Position numbers and translations under genes: made by a program. Positions 35,556-44,632 of a stretch of 64,000 bases of DNA are shown one piece after another (position 1 is the first letter of the stretch; each line of letters starts with the position of its first letter). The notes under the pieces were generated by a model that was given only the letters and a program-made list of their open reading frames with translations, made no database searches and was not told the origin of the DNA. Source of the stretch: Paenibacillus graminis (GTDB lineage: Bacteria; Bacillota; Bacilli; Paenibacillales; Paenibacillaceae); NCBI RefSeq assembly GCF_000758705.1, contig NZ_CP009287.1, positions 1,178,001 through 1,242,000 on the forward strand, in the 5' to 3' direction.

Positions 35556-38170
35556 TGACTGACAGACAAGAAGGGCAGCGGGTGATTCCTTTTCCGCACG
35601 GAGGCATTGTTGTGCTCGTCGGGCCTTCGAACAGCGGCAAAACCACCCTGCTCCGCAGACTGGTGCAAGAAGGCGTACTGCTGCAGACGGAAATCATCTC
35701 TTCAGATGATTACCGGACACTGGTGGGGGATGTTGAATACATCGACTGGAAAGGACGTCCCCGGGAGGAAGCTGACATTTTGTACAACGATTATCAGCTC
35801 CAGTCTAAGCTGGCTTTTGAGGCGATGAATGCCGTGGTGTCGATGCGCTGCCGGCTGGGCAAGCTGACGGTGGTGGATGCCACACATCTGCAGCCCGAAT
35901 ACCGCAGGAAATATATCGACTTGGCAGCCGGGCATGATCTCCCCTGCACCGCCTGGATTCTGGATCTGCCGGAGCAGACCCTGTTAGAGCGGGATCAAAG
36001 CCGGGACCAGCCGCGCGGAAAGCAGCGTGTGAAGCAGCAGTTCGTCCAGTTCAAACGTTCGCTGTGCGGACTGCGTGATGAAGGCTTCGACTTCACTTAT
36101 ATGCTCAAAGAAACCGAGTCCATTCAATTTATCCGCAAAAAGAACCCGCTGCTCGCTGAAATTGGCGCAGGGGTGGATGTGATCGGCGACATTCACGGCT
36201 GTTATGACGAAATGCTGGAGCTGCTGGGACAGCTGGGTTATGCGCCGGATAATGCAGGACTTTACCGGCATCCGGACGGCAGAACGCTGGTCTCCGTGGG
36301 AGATGTGATGAGCCGTGGTCCGAGATCGCTGGATACCATGAGATTCTGGAAAAAACACTGCGATGCCGGGGCCGCCCGCATGATCGACAGCAACCACGGC
36401 TGGAAAATCGCCCGCTACCTCAGCGGCCGTCAGGTAACCCTGAGCCATGGCGATGAGAATATCGCTGCGGAGCTTGCGCAGGTTGCCCTTGAAATAGGCG
36501 AGGGGGAAGCGGATGCGCTAAGAGAGGAATTGAAGCAATTTCTGCTCTCCGCACCCAGCCATCTGGTGCTGTGCCGTGAGGGGGTTCGGCGTGTAGTTGT
36601 TGCCCATGCCGGAATACGGGATGAATATATCGGCAAGCAGTCTAAGCGGATACAGGACTTCTGCCGCTACGGCGATACGGATGGCACGGATGCCACAGGA
36701 GCACCTGTGCGTAAGGAGTGGTATGTAGAACATGAATCCGGGGAGCTTATTGTCTGGGGACATGATCCAAGGCCTTACCCGACAGTGGTGAAGAATACGG
36801 TAAATATTGATCAGGGTGCGGTTTTTGGCGGTTCCTTGACGGCCTATCGGTACCCGGAGCAGAAGTTTGTCAGCATCAAGGCTTATCAGGATTATGCCCG
36901 GGACCCGGACAGCCCGCTGATCCGCTGGGAACGGGGGAGATTCTCGCCGCCTAATCTGCGCAAGCTTGTGGAAGGGTATTCCGTCATGACAGGCACCTAT
37001 GGCGAAATCTCTGTGCGCGGTGAATCTGTAAAAGCGGCGATAGACACGGTGTCCCATTTCACCATCCCTATGGAAGAGCTTGTCTACATTCCGCCCACAA
37101 TGAGCCCGGCACCCCAGGTATCCGCCGATGAAGCTTATCTGGAGCATCCCCGTGAAGCAATTGCTTACTACCGTTCTCAGGGCGTTAAGACTATGGTGGC
37201 GGAGAAAAAACACATGGGCAGCCGCGCCGTTCTGCTGCTGTTCCGCGATGAGGCTGCTGCTGTGCCTTATGTGGGCCGTCCCACGCTGGGCACGATTTAC
37301 ACGCGTACCGGCCGGGCTTTCTTTAACAAAGATACCGGTCCTAATGTGCTGTCCCGGCTGAATTCGGATTTGCACCAAGCCGGTTACTGGGCCCGCCACA
37401 ATACGGATCTGCTGCTGCTTGACGCTGAAATCATCCCGTGGAACCTGAAGGCGCGCGAGCTGATCGCCACCCAATACGCCCATGTCGCCGAAGCTGCGGC
37501 GATGGACCGCGCGCAGCTCCTGAGGAAGCTGCGCGAAGCGGAACATGCCGGACGCGATGTGTCAGGCTGGGTGCAGGAGATGGAGGGTAAGCTGAAGAAC
37601 GCCCGCGTATTCCGTGATGCCTTTCAGCAGTACTGCTGGGACACGAGCGGCCTGGACGGCGTCCGGATTGCTCCGTTCCATACGCTGGCGCACAGCGGAC
37701 AGACCTTTTTTGACCAGAGCCATCTTTGGCATATGGAGCATGGCCGCGAGCTGGCCGGGGCGTCGCCGCTTTTTATGGAGACGGAATACCGGACGATCGC
37801 CAGTGAAGCTGACGAAGCCGCTGTGATCCGCTGGTGGGAGGAGCTGACAGAGGACGGGCATGAAGGCATTGTGATCAAGCCGGAAACTTTCATTGTCCGC
37901 AGCGGTAAAGGGTTAGTCCAACCTGCGCTCAAAGTCAGGGGCCGCAAATACCTCCACATTATTTATGGGATTGACTATCTGCAGCCGGACAATCTGGCCC
38001 GGCTCAAACTGCGCAAAACCGGCAAAAAAGAGCGCCATGCCCTGATGGAATGTGCCTTGAGCGTAGAGTCGGTGGAACGTTTTATCCGCAAGGAGCCGCT
38101 GGAACGGATGCATGAATGCGTGCTTGCCGCCTTGTCTCTTGAATCCGATCCGGTCGATCCGCGGTTGTAG
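35555..38170 (+). CDS. pnkp: Pnkp polynucleotide kinase-phosphatase-ligase (RNA repair)
   Basis: The 871-residue length is that of the well-studied bacterial Pnkp. Domain 1 (about 1-175) is a 5'-kinase with P-loop GPSNSGKTT and the lid Arg residues RDQSRDQPRGKQR. Domain 2 (about 207-470) is a metallophosphoesterase with GDIHGCYDE, SVGDVMSRGP, SNHGWK and WGHDPRP, which removes 2',3'-cyclic or 2'/3' phosphates. Domain 3 (about 485-865) is an adenylyltransferase-like ligase with EKKHMGSRA near residue 550. Together with Hen1 it heals and seals RNAs cut by ribotoxins. It is translationally coupled to hen1. Confidence 0.96.
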   Translation: MTDRQEGQRVIPFPHGGIVVLVGPSNSGKTTLLRRLVQEGVLLQTEIISSDDYRTLVGDVEYIDWKGRPREEADILYNDYQLQSKLAFEAMNAVVSMRCRLGKLTVVDATHLQPEYRRKYIDLAAGHDLPCTAWILDLPEQTLLERDQSRDQPRGKQRVKQQFVQFKRSLCGLRDEGFDFTYMLKETESIQFIRKKNPLLAEIGAGVDVIGDIHGCYDEMLELLGQLGYAPDNAGLYRHPDGRTLVSVGDVMSRGPRSLDTMRFWKKHCDAGAARMIDSNHGWKIARYLSGRQVTLSHGDENIAAELAQVALEIGEGEADALREELKQFLLSAPSHLVLCREGVRRVVVAHAGIRDEYIGKQSKRIQDFCRYGDTDGTDATGAPVRKEWYVEHESGELIVWGHDPRPYPTVVKNTVNIDQGAVFGGSLTAYRYPEQKFVSIKAYQDYARDPDSPLIRWERGRFSPPNLRKLVEGYSVMTGTYGEISVRGESVKAAIDTVSHFTIPMEELVYIPPTMSPAPQVSADEAYLEHPREAIAYYRSQGVKTMVAEKKHMGSRAVLLLFRDEAAAVPYVGRPTLGTIYTRTGRAFFNKDTGPNVLSRLNSDLHQAGYWARHNTDLLLLDAEIIPWNLKARELIATQYAHVAEAAAMDRAQLLRKLREAEHAGRDVSGWVQEMEGKLKNARVFRDAFQQYCWDTSGLDGVRIAPFHTLAHSGQTFFDQSHLWHMEHGRELAGASPLFMETEYRTIASEADEAAVIRWWEELTEDGHEGIVIKPETFIVRSGKGLVQPALKVRGRKYLHIIYGIDYLQPDNLARLKLRKTGKKERHALMECALSVESVERFIRKEPLERMHECVLAALSLESDPVDPRL

Positions 38171-38206
38171 GCAGGGAGAAAAACCAATGAAGAGGGCAGT
38201 ACGTTA

Positions 38207-38400
38207 GTGGGAAAAAGGTTCACTAATCGAACTCACTCGGCTTATGGAGTACCCTATGTGGGAAAAAGTACCACTAATCCGGCTGGAAGCGGCCATATGG
38301 GATGAAGTTACATGAATTAGGTGTATAAAATCCGACTAAAGCCTGCTGTAGCCAGGGTTTTAGCTGATTAGGTTTACTTTTTCCACTTAGGCTCAGTCTC
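38207..38400. repeat. GTGGGAAAAAGT-ACTAATC repeats, 51 bp apart, with an inverted copy
   Basis: Direct copies GTGGGAAAAAGGTTCACTAATC (38207) and GTGGGAAAAAGTACCACTAATC (38258) are exactly 51 bp apart; a decayed third begins near 38297. An inverted copy (GATTAGGTTTACTTTTTCCACTTA) lies at 38367-38390. The same family is at 20593-20790 and flanks the IS element. The gap 38171-38523 has no gene. Confidence 0.75.
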
Positions 38401-38523
38401 TTACTAGCTTCATTGTTTTCCCCAAGAGTTTAACCTTCTCCAGTTCAACTCATGTAGCAGGTCGTTCCATTCCGGATTTTCATAATCATGAATGTATAAG
38501 ACAGCAAGGAACGAGGTGGAAAA

Positions 38524-39081
38524 ATGTTAAATCATACCGCTGAGGTTTCGCTCAGCAAATTTATGACCAAGCTGCTCCGGCATACACCGGCAGAGTATGG
38601 ATTGCTCCTTGATCCTGAGGATGGCTCCTGTCTGCTGGAGGATCTGCAGCGTGTCATCCATGCTGCCCCAAAATGGGCAGGGATCACCGAAGAGGATATC
38701 CGCCAGGTCGTCCGGAACAGTGAGAAACAGCGCTTCGCCATAGAGGAGGACCGCATCAAAGCGAGGTATGGCCATAGTCATGCCAAGCTTGCATATGAGC
38801 CGGGAGTCCCGCCGGAGGTTCTATATCATGGGACGCATCAGGCTGCGCTGCCTTCGATCTTTAAGGAAGGGCTGCTCCCCATGGGAAGGCAGTATGTACA
38901 TTTATCAGAAGGGCTCCATTTTGCCAGCCTCGCCGGGAGCCGCAGGGGCAAGCTGATTCTGCTGGCCGTGGATACGGTTAAGGCAGTACATTTGGGAGTA
39001 ACCTTCTATTATGCAGGCAATGAAGTGTGGTTGTCAGAGCCGGTTCCACCTGCTTGTATTGCGTTGCGGGAAGAGCCGTAG
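38524..39081 (+). CDS. kptA: KptA RNA 2'-phosphotransferase
   Basis: The 185-residue protein matches the Tpt1/KptA family: SKFMTKLLRHTPAEYGLLLD at the N-terminus with the Arg-His pair, RIKARYGHSHAK in the middle, and YHGT followed by GRQYVHLSE in the ADP-ribose-binding half. The enzyme uses NAD+ to remove a 2'-phosphate from RNA splice or repair junctions. GAGGTGG precedes the ATG. It lies 350 bp after pnkp on the same strand, so it may extend the RNA-repair island, although repeats separate them. Confidence 0.94.
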   Translation: MLNHTAEVSLSKFMTKLLRHTPAEYGLLLDPEDGSCLLEDLQRVIHAAPKWAGITEEDIRQVVRNSEKQRFAIEEDRIKARYGHSHAKLAYEPGVPPEVLYHGTHQAALPSIFKEGLLPMGRQYVHLSEGLHFASLAGSRRGKLILLAVDTVKAVHLGVTFYYAGNEVWLSEPVPPACIALREEP

Positions 39082-39167
39082 GTGTTCATACTGCCAAGCT
39101 TGAGCAGCGAAACGATTGTGCAGGACAGCATTGTACCGCCAGCTTCTACATGAGGGAGGGATATACC

Positions 39168-39686
39168 ATGGATGAAGTGCCGGATCACTTGGACCACGGC
39201 TTGCAGATTGTTTTTATCGGGTTCAATCCCAGCCTCCGTTCGGGGGAAGTAGGGCATCATTACGCTAATCCGCGCAATAATTTCTGGCGCATTCTGGAGC
39301 GCTCCGGCCTGACGCCCCGTCTCTATGATGCTTCAGAGGACGGGGAACTGCTCCGGCTGGGCATGGGCTTCACCAACATCGTCGCCCGCCCGACGCGTGG
39401 TGCGGAAGATATTACCCGGCAGGAGTATGCCGAGGGCCGGCAGATTCTCCGGGAGAAGCTTGCCCGCTACCGGCCGGCGATCGCCTGCTTTGTCGGCAAA
39501 GGCGTCTATACGGAATTCAGCCGCCGCCCGAAGGCGGACTGGGGCTTCCAGGATGGCCAGCCTCCCATCGTGGACGGTGTGCGGGAGTTCGTCGCCCCCT
39601 CGTCCAGCGGTCTGGTCCGTATGCCCCTGCTGGAGATCGTAGCCATTTACCGCAGGTTGTACGATTATATTCAGGAGGGGCCCTGA
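39168..39686 (+). CDS. mug: Mismatch-specific uracil/thymine DNA glycosylase (Mug family)
   Basis: GAGGGAGGG precedes the ATG at 39168. The 172-residue protein has the family motif GFNPSLRSGEVGHHYANPRNNFW, where the Asn and the following residues form the active site, and a C-terminal PSSSGLVRMP loop like the substrate-contact loop of Mug. It excises uracil or thymine from G mismatches in DNA. It follows kptA at 86 bases and may share its transcript. Confidence 0.92.
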   Translation: MDEVPDHLDHGLQIVFIGFNPSLRSGEVGHHYANPRNNFWRILERSGLTPRLYDASEDGELLRLGMGFTNIVARPTRGAEDITRQEYAEGRQILREKLARYRPAIACFVGKGVYTEFSRRPKADWGFQDGQPPIVDGVREFVAPSSSGLVRMPLLEIVAIYRRLYDYIQEGP

Positions 39687-39689
39687 ATT

Positions 39690-39950
39690 TATTGCTGGAA
39701 ACGGGCAAATCAAAGTAAGTACCTCGGATTCCGCCCGTCTGACTAGAAACGGGCGAAACAAGGGTAAAAGCTCCGAAAGTACCTCAGATTCCGCCCGTCT
39801 GACCAGATGTGGGCAAAACAAAGGTAAAAGTACCTCTGATTCCCCCGTCTGACCAAAAACGGCCGGAACAAAGGTAAAAGTACCTCAGATTCCGCCCATC
39901 TGATCGGAAACGGACGAAACAAAGGTAAAAGTACCGCAGAATCCACCAGC
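39690..39950. repeat. Array of AAAGGTAAAAGTACCT repeats with about 51-bp spacing
   Basis: Cores AAGGTAAAAGTACC occur at 39821, 39871 and 39922 (spacings 50 and 51), preceded by degenerate copies from about 39700. Between them are CCGCCCGTCTGACCAGAAAC-type segments. The core palindrome AGGTA-N-TACCT is shared with the array at 8300-8547, but the spacer sequence differs. Confidence 0.8.
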
Positions 39951-40060
39951 AGAGGTGGGGAGGTGGAAAAAGGATACTTAATTTTCCTATAAATAAACAA
40001 TTATGAGATTTAAGTGGAAAAATGGACTTCCGTCAAGAAAGTGGACACAAAAAAATAGAT

Positions 40061-40894
40061 TTAGGCAGTCTTTCTCTTCTTGAACTTCGCTGCAAATTGG
40101 GCAGGGGAAACATAACCCAGCGCACTGTGGATTCGCTTGCGATTATAAAAAAATTCAATGTACTGGAACATCTCGTCCTGCGCGTGCTGCTTCGTTTTGA
40201 ACTTGGTGCAATAAACAAACTCTTTCTTGAGTACGCTATGAAAGGATTCGATGCAGGCATTATCATAGCAATTTCCCTTACGGCTCATGCTCGCCTTCAT
40301 GTGATATTTTTTTAGACGTTTACGGTAATCGGCAGAGGCGTACTGTGATCCCCGATCGGAGTGATGGATGAGTCCCTTTGGGGGCCGCTTGGCCTTGTAG
40401 GCGTCGTCCAGTGCGCCCAGTACCAGATCCGTCGTCATTCGTTCCTCCAGTCTCCAGCCGACAATTTCTCTCGTGCAGAGGTCGAGCACACTGGCCAGGT
40501 ACAGCCTACCTTGCCGGCAGGGAATGTAGGTAATGTCTGTGACCCAGACTTTGTTAGGCTCGGCCGTCGCAAATTTTTGATTCAGCAGATTGGGAGCAAT
40601 GGGCAAATTGTGATTGGAATCCGTCGTTTTTACACGAAACCGCTTGGCTACACAGGAACGTAATCCGAGCTCTCGCATGTATTTTCCTACCGTCCGCTCG
40701 CTAATGGTGAACCCTTCTTTCAGCAAAAGCTCGGTAATTTTGGGGCTACCATAACGTTGTCTGTTGTCCTTGAAATGATAGATGATCCGCCGGAGCACCA
40801 GCGCCTTACGCTCGGCTTGAGGGCTCGAGGTAGCGCTTCGCCATTTGTAATACCCGCTCCGGGACACTTCAAAAACGCTGCACATCTTCTCCAT
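40061..40894 (-). CDS. IS3-family transposase OrfB (DDE integrase domain)
   Basis: The frame contains an HTH_21-like N-terminal part (SRSGYYKWR, then RYGSPKITELL) and an rve integrase core with the catalytic acidic residues in WVTDITYI, HHSDRGSQY and NACIESFHS. It is normally made as a fusion with OrfA by a -1 frameshift; the annotated 277-residue start at 40894 is only the longest Met-initiated part of the frame, which continues upstream into orfA without a stop. Confidence 0.93.
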   Translation of the reverse strand: MEKMCSVFEVSRSGYYKWRSATSSPQAERKALVLRRIIYHFKDNRQRYGSPKITELLLKEGFTISERTVGKYMRELGLRSCVAKRFRVKTTDSNHNLPIAPNLLNQKFATAEPNKVWVTDITYIPCRQGRLYLASVLDLCTREIVGWRLEERMTTDLVLGALDDAYKAKRPPKGLIHHSDRGSQYASADYRKRLKKYHMKASMSRKGNCYDNACIESFHSVLKKEFVYCTKFKTKQHAQDEMFQYIEFFYNRKRIHSALGYVSPAQFAAKFKKRKTA

Positions 40895-40932
40895 TCGAAA
40901 CTCGGAGCGATGATCTTCGATGAACTGAAATC

Positions 40933-41250
40933 TCAGTTCTTTGGTTTGCTGAAGATGTGCACAGCTTTTTTTACGATGACGAGCTCCTCTTCGACGTCTG
41001 CAATTCGCTGCGCCCTTGCCTGTAATTCTTTTTCTTGTTCCGCCAGTCGCTGCTCAAGTTCGCGAACCTTTTCCGCACTGTTTACAGGTTCATTCCCGAA
41101 CTCCCGATACTTTGCCAGCCAGTTGTGCAGTACGCCAGGGGAGATGCCCAGCTCCTCCCCAATCTCCGTCACCGTCTTCGTCTGTTCCTGAATGTACTTG
41201 ACCGCTTCTCTTTTAAATTTTTCATTATACCGTTGCCGTTGTTCACCCAT
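40933..41250 (-). CDS. IS3-family transposase OrfA with frameshift site
   Basis: The 105-residue protein has a helix-turn-helix (FKREAVKYIQ, then VTEIGEELGISPGVLHNWL) and a leucine-zipper-like coiled coil (about 55-95). AGGAGGTG precedes the ATG. Near its 3' end a run of seven A (T7 at 40966-40972 on the plus strand) gives a slippery A-AAA-AAG sequence; a -1 shift there joins OrfA to OrfB to make the full transposase. Confidence 0.92.
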   Translation of the reverse strand: MGEQRQRYNEKFKREAVKYIQEQTKTVTEIGEELGISPGVLHNWLAKYREFGNEPVNSAEKVRELEQRLAEQEKELQARAQRIADVEEELVIVKKAVHIFSKPKN

Positions 41251-41320
41251 GTGAACACCTCCTCGTTAAGTTCATTATTCATACTCTCTTAACGGGTGTC
41301 CACTTTTTATTCTACTTACA

Positions 41321-41450
41321 AAAGGGAACCTAATCGGGCTAGATTACCTTGTTTGGAGCAAATTGAGCCCCATTTGTTGGACTTTTTCCACTTAGACTGC
41401 AGAATGCAAGGTGCTTGAGCAAATTAGTTAACCTTTTTCCCACTTAACCT
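41321..41450. repeat. Remaining half of the repeat region split by the IS element
   Basis: After the IS, GGGAACCTAATCGGGCT completes a repeat whose first half, TAAGTGGAAAA, is left of the IS. Inverted copies CTTTTTCCACTTAG (41382-41395) and CTTTTTCCCACTTAA (41433-41447) lie 51-52 bp apart. From 41450 to 41712 I see only one more degenerate GGTAAAAG copy (near 41540) and no gene. Confidence 0.6.
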
Positions 41451-41712
41451 GCTACGGAGACAGAGCTCCTTAAAGACACGTACGCCCTACACATACTTCT
41501 TGATGCTATCGCCATCTGATTGGAAGCAAACAAGGCAAGGGTAAAAGCAACTCTTAATCCGTCAACCTATATAGATTAAGCTTAAGAATCTAACTTGATG
41601 TTATGGCTAGGCCCTTGGTTTACAAGATATTCACCAGTCATCCTACCGCAATTTTTAGGTTTAGCTTATATAGCTGGAACGTGCGAATCAAAGGTCAATA
41701 AAAAGTACCTCC

Positions 41713-41750
41713 CAAAAAACACCCTTGATCCTAGATCAAGGGTGTTTTTG
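41713..41750 (-). terminator. Bidirectional terminator hairpin downstream of the TagO-like gene
   Basis: ACACCCTTGATC-CTA-GATCAAGGGTGT is a perfect hairpin flanked by A- and T-runs. It lies about 190 bases after the TagO-like stop codon. A second hairpin AACGTTGCCAG / CTGGCAACGT is at 41791-41820 in between, without a T-run. Confidence 0.75.
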
Positions 41751-41939
41751 CTGCCAATCTGTAGTCCGCCCTATCTGTGCCCCGGAACGGAACGTTGCCA
41801 GCCGTACTGCCTGGCAACGTATTGTTATCCGCAATGTCAAATCCAGCCTGCCCCAGCAGCAGCCCCAGCCGGTGCAAGTCCGGCATGTTGTCCCTCTCCA
41901 GCCCATGTCATCTCTAGTCCGCTTCTGCCCTAGCCGTGA

Positions 41940-42914
41940 TCAGATCTGAATCAGCAGCAGGATAATGGAAGACAGTGACAGGCACACGCTGGCCAGATAC
42001 AGCACGGCAACGACCTGCTTTTGGTTTAGGCCGGCTTTGAGCAGGCGGTAATGGACCTGGGTCGCATCAGCCTGATAAATGGACTTGCCTTGCACAAACC
42101 GTTTGATGACGACAAACAAATTGTCGAAGATCGGCACGCCGAGCGCGAGAATCGGGATGAACAGGGACAGGACCGTCGCCTGCTTGAACGCCCCGTCCAG
42201 CGCGATTACGGCCAGGATGTAGCCGAGAAAAGTGGCCCCTGCGTCCCCCATAAAGATTTTGGCCGGAGCTTTGTTGTACCGCAGGTAGGCAATAGTGACG
42301 CCCACCAGAGTGATCGCCATCATAGCCGAGGCGGATTGGCCCTTCGCCAAAGCAACCACGAACAGCGTCACTGCGGAGATAGCCGTAAGACCGCCGGCCA
42401 GACCATCCATACCGTCCGAGAAATTAATCACGGTAGTCACACCGAAGATCCACAGAATAGTTAGTACAAATTGCAGGATCACCGGCAGCGAGATATAATC
42501 GCCGGAGAAGGGGTTGAAGAATCCGGTGAAGGCATTCCCAGACAGAAAGACCAGAATCGCCGCTGCGATCTGAACGATGAACTTCGGCAGCGCCGGGAAG
42601 TCCTTGCCTTTGGTTTTGTACCAGTCATCGACCGTGCCTATGGTCAGCAGGAGCACACCGCCAATGAATAGAGCGAGAGTACCCAGCGAGAGATCGCGGG
42701 TGAACAGCAAATATGTAATAAAAAAACCGATGAATATAGCATAGCTGGCTGTCAGCGGAATGGGCTCCCTATGTATTTTGCGCTCCACATCCTGCCGGGG
42801 CTTGTCCACAAAATCAAGCCGGAATGCGAGCCTGCCAAGCGGAGGAATCAGCAAATAGACGATGCAAAAGGATACCAGAAACGCTAGAACATAAAAAATG
42901 ACAATCACCGCCAT
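41940..42914 (-). CDS. Undecaprenyl-phosphate GlcNAc-1-phosphate transferase (TagO/WecA-like)
   Basis: The 324-residue membrane protein has about 10-11 segments and all the family motifs: IGTVDDW (Mg-binding Asp pair), TVINFSDGMDGLAGG, FMGDAGATFLG, and the C-terminal HYRLL after a basic loop. It transfers a sugar-1-phosphate from a UDP-sugar to undecaprenyl phosphate, the first step in making wall teichoic acid or another surface polymer. The ATG at 42914 lacks an obvious ribosome binding site, and no alternative start is close by. No other polymer genes are adjacent. Confidence 0.92.
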   Translation of the reverse strand: MAVIVIFYVLAFLVSFCIVYLLIPPLGRLAFRLDFVDKPRQDVERKIHREPIPLTASYAIFIGFFITYLLFTRDLSLGTLALFIGGVLLLTIGTVDDWYKTKGKDFPALPKFIVQIAAAILVFLSGNAFTGFFNPFSGDYISLPVILQFVLTILWIFGVTTVINFSDGMDGLAGGLTAISAVTLFVVALAKGQSASAMMAITLVGVTIAYLRYNKAPAKIFMGDAGATFLGYILAVIALDGAFKQATVLSLFIPILALGVPIFDNLFVVIKRFVQGKSIYQADATQVHYRLLKAGLNQKQVVAVLYLASVCLSLSSIILLLIQI

Positions 42915-42998
42915 TGATTTTTTGAAAAGGCCTGTCTGAATTATATCGCAGATGGCTACCGCTTGTCGATGAAACGCGAAATTGGAGGAAATAGAAAG

Positions 42999-43682
42999 AT
43001 GAAATATGAGGTTATTTTATTTGATGCCGATGATACCTTGTTTGACTATGGGATGGCTGAGAGCAGGGCGCTGTATAATGCTTTTGCCCATTTTGGCCTG
43101 CCGACGGGTGCTGGGGATTATGCTGCGAGCTACAAAGAAATCAACGCTGCACTGTGGAGGGATTTGGAACAGGGACGGACCACCTCTGCTGTGCTGCGGG
43201 TTGAACGGTTCAACCGGCTGTTTGCCGCGCATAAGCTGCAATTGAGCCCTGAGGCGTTTAGTGAAGCATATTTGAAGTTTCTGGGGGAAGGAACGTACCT
43301 TATACAGGGAGCGGTAGAGCTGTGTCAGGAGCTGGCCGGGTGCAGGCTTGCAATTATCACCAACGGAATCAAGGATGTGCAGCTATCCAGAATTCAGGGC
43401 TCACCGCTGAGCGGTACCTTTGAGCAGATCATTATTTCCGAGGAGACCGGGTACCAGAAGCCGGAGAGGGGGATTTTCGATTATGCTTTTGCCAAGCTGG
43501 GGAGCTCTGACCGGAGCAAAGTGCTGATCGTCGGCGATTCGCTGACTTCTGATATCCAGGGGGGGATGAATTACGGAATCGATACCTGCTGGTTCAACCC
43601 GCTGGGTAAGGAAGGCGTCCCGGGCATTCATCCGACCTATGAGATCCGGGAGCTGTCCGGGCTTCTGGAAATTATCCGCTAA
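42999..43682 (+). CDS. HAD-superfamily hydrolase, YjjG/YfnB-like nucleotidase
   Basis: TTGGAGGA precedes the ATG at 42999. The 227-residue protein begins VILFDADDTLFDY (motif I with the nucleophile Asp and acid Asp), has IITNG (motif II), the Lys in TGYQKPERGIFDYA (motif III) and VGDSLTSDIQGG (motif IV). The DADDTLFDY form and length fit the YjjG/YfnB group of pyrimidine or general 5'-nucleotidases and phosphatases. The substrate cannot be decided from sequence. It is divergent from the TagO-like gene. Confidence 0.92.
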   Translation: MKYEVILFDADDTLFDYGMAESRALYNAFAHFGLPTGAGDYAASYKEINAALWRDLEQGRTTSAVLRVERFNRLFAAHKLQLSPEAFSEAYLKFLGEGTYLIQGAVELCQELAGCRLAIITNGIKDVQLSRIQGSPLSGTFEQIIISEETGYQKPERGIFDYAFAKLGSSDRSKVLIVGDSLTSDIQGGMNYGIDTCWFNPLGKEGVPGIHPTYEIRELSGLLEIIR

Positions 43683-43789
43683 TGTACTGTCTTAACAGCA
43701 TGGCAGGTTGAAAACTTTCTCTGGTGATTAATTATATTAAGATGACTTATCATTCTCCATCATCAAATATATACAGGGAGAGGATTCAA

Positions 43790-44458
43790 TTGAAGAAAAA
43801 ATGGCTGATTGCCGCAGTAGCTGCGGGCATGACTATAACCGGTTCGGCAGGTGTATATGCGGGAGCGAAGCTGGAGCAGATCAAAGCCTATCTGAACCAC
43901 AGCATCGGTGTGGTCGTGGATGGCACCCCTTATTGGCTGAAGGACGGCAACGGCAAAACTTTAACGCCTATCACTTACGAAGGTATCACATATCTGCCGG
44001 TCCGTTCGATCGCCGGTGCGCTGAAGGTGCCGATTACTTATGACGCCGCGAACTATAAAGTGAGAATTGGCACCGGTGCCGAAACCGGAGGAACCCCGGG
44101 AACAGGTGCCGGGACTACTCCCCCTCTGGTAGAGAGCACCGAACGGCCGGCTAATCTGCCAAAGGATTTTCCAATTCCGGCGGATGCAATCATAGCAACT
44201 ACACTGGATACGGATGCAGACGGAGTGAAGAAGGCTGCCTTTACCTATTCCACACAGGAAGACCTGGCAACAATGGGCTTTGTGTACAGTGAATATGTGC
44301 GGATCAAGAGACTGGAAAATGCTTCTCAGACGGTTAGCGCCAGCACGGTCAGAATCTCCGGCAAGCTGGGCGGGACGAGCCCGCTGTCCATCACTGGCAA
44401 GGCTTCAACCGCCCGTCCGGGCTTCAATATCTTCACCGTCACGTTCTCGGAGAGCTGA
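43790..44458 (+). CDS. Secreted stalk-domain (copper amine oxidase N-like) protein
   Basis: The start is a TTG at 43790 after GGGAGAGG (MKKKWLIAAV); longer versions would lack both a ribosome binding site and a clean signal peptide. The 222-residue protein has a signal peptide (about 1-25), a stalk domain (about 26-100, with TYEGITYLPVRSIAGALKVP), a Gly/Thr-rich linker and a C-terminal domain of about 90 residues (PKDFPIPADAIIATTLDTD to the end) that I do not recognise. Stalk domains are common on the Paenibacillus surface and occur twice more in this window. Confidence 0.85.
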   Translation: MKKKWLIAAVAAGMTITGSAGVYAGAKLEQIKAYLNHSIGVVVDGTPYWLKDGNGKTLTPITYEGITYLPVRSIAGALKVPITYDAANYKVRIGTGAETGGTPGTGAGTTPPLVESTERPANLPKDFPIPADAIIATTLDTDADGVKKAAFTYSTQEDLATMGFVYSEYVRIKRLENASQTVSASTVRISGKLGGTSPLSITGKASTARPGFNIFTVTFSES

Positions 44459-44474
44459 TTCATCCTTTCCGGCA

Positions 44475-44512
44475 AAAAACAGCTGTGCCTCAGGAGGCCG
44501 CAGCTGTTTTAA
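44475..44512 (+). terminator. Intrinsic terminator after the stalk-domain gene
   Basis: AAACAGCTG pairs with CAGCTGTTT, with an inner GCCTC/GAGGC stem, followed by a short T-run (TTTT). Confidence 0.75.
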
Positions 44513-44632
44513 ATTTACGCTGTATTTACTGAGCGCTATAACGGAAACCGCCTCTTGCAGAGAACAGTGAAGCCGGTCCGCTTGCACAAGGTGTTTTGCT
44601 GACCCCCAAGCAAAGGCCTATAAACAGATCTG

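Larger units (their letters stand above)
40023..41320 (-). mobile_element. Complete IS3-family insertion sequence (about 1.3 kb)
   Basis: Two overlapping transposase frames lie between imperfect terminal inverted repeats: TGGACTTCCGTCAAGAAAGTGGACAC-like at the left (40023-40048) and its partner ending TGTCCACTTTTTATTCTACTTACA at the right (41297-41320). Both share AAAGTGGACAC and end in TG/CA. AAA on each side (40020-40022 and 41321-41323) fits a 3-bp target duplication. Removing the element restores GTGGAAAAAGGGAACCTAATC, a member of the local 51-bp repeat family. The element looks intact and possibly active. Confidence 0.88.

Noticed and set aside
41595..41933. 112-codon Cys/Pro-rich plus-strand ORF, superficially like a coat protein
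   Set aside because: It runs through a strong terminator hairpin at 41713-41750 and a second inverted repeat, and its start lacks a ribosome binding site.
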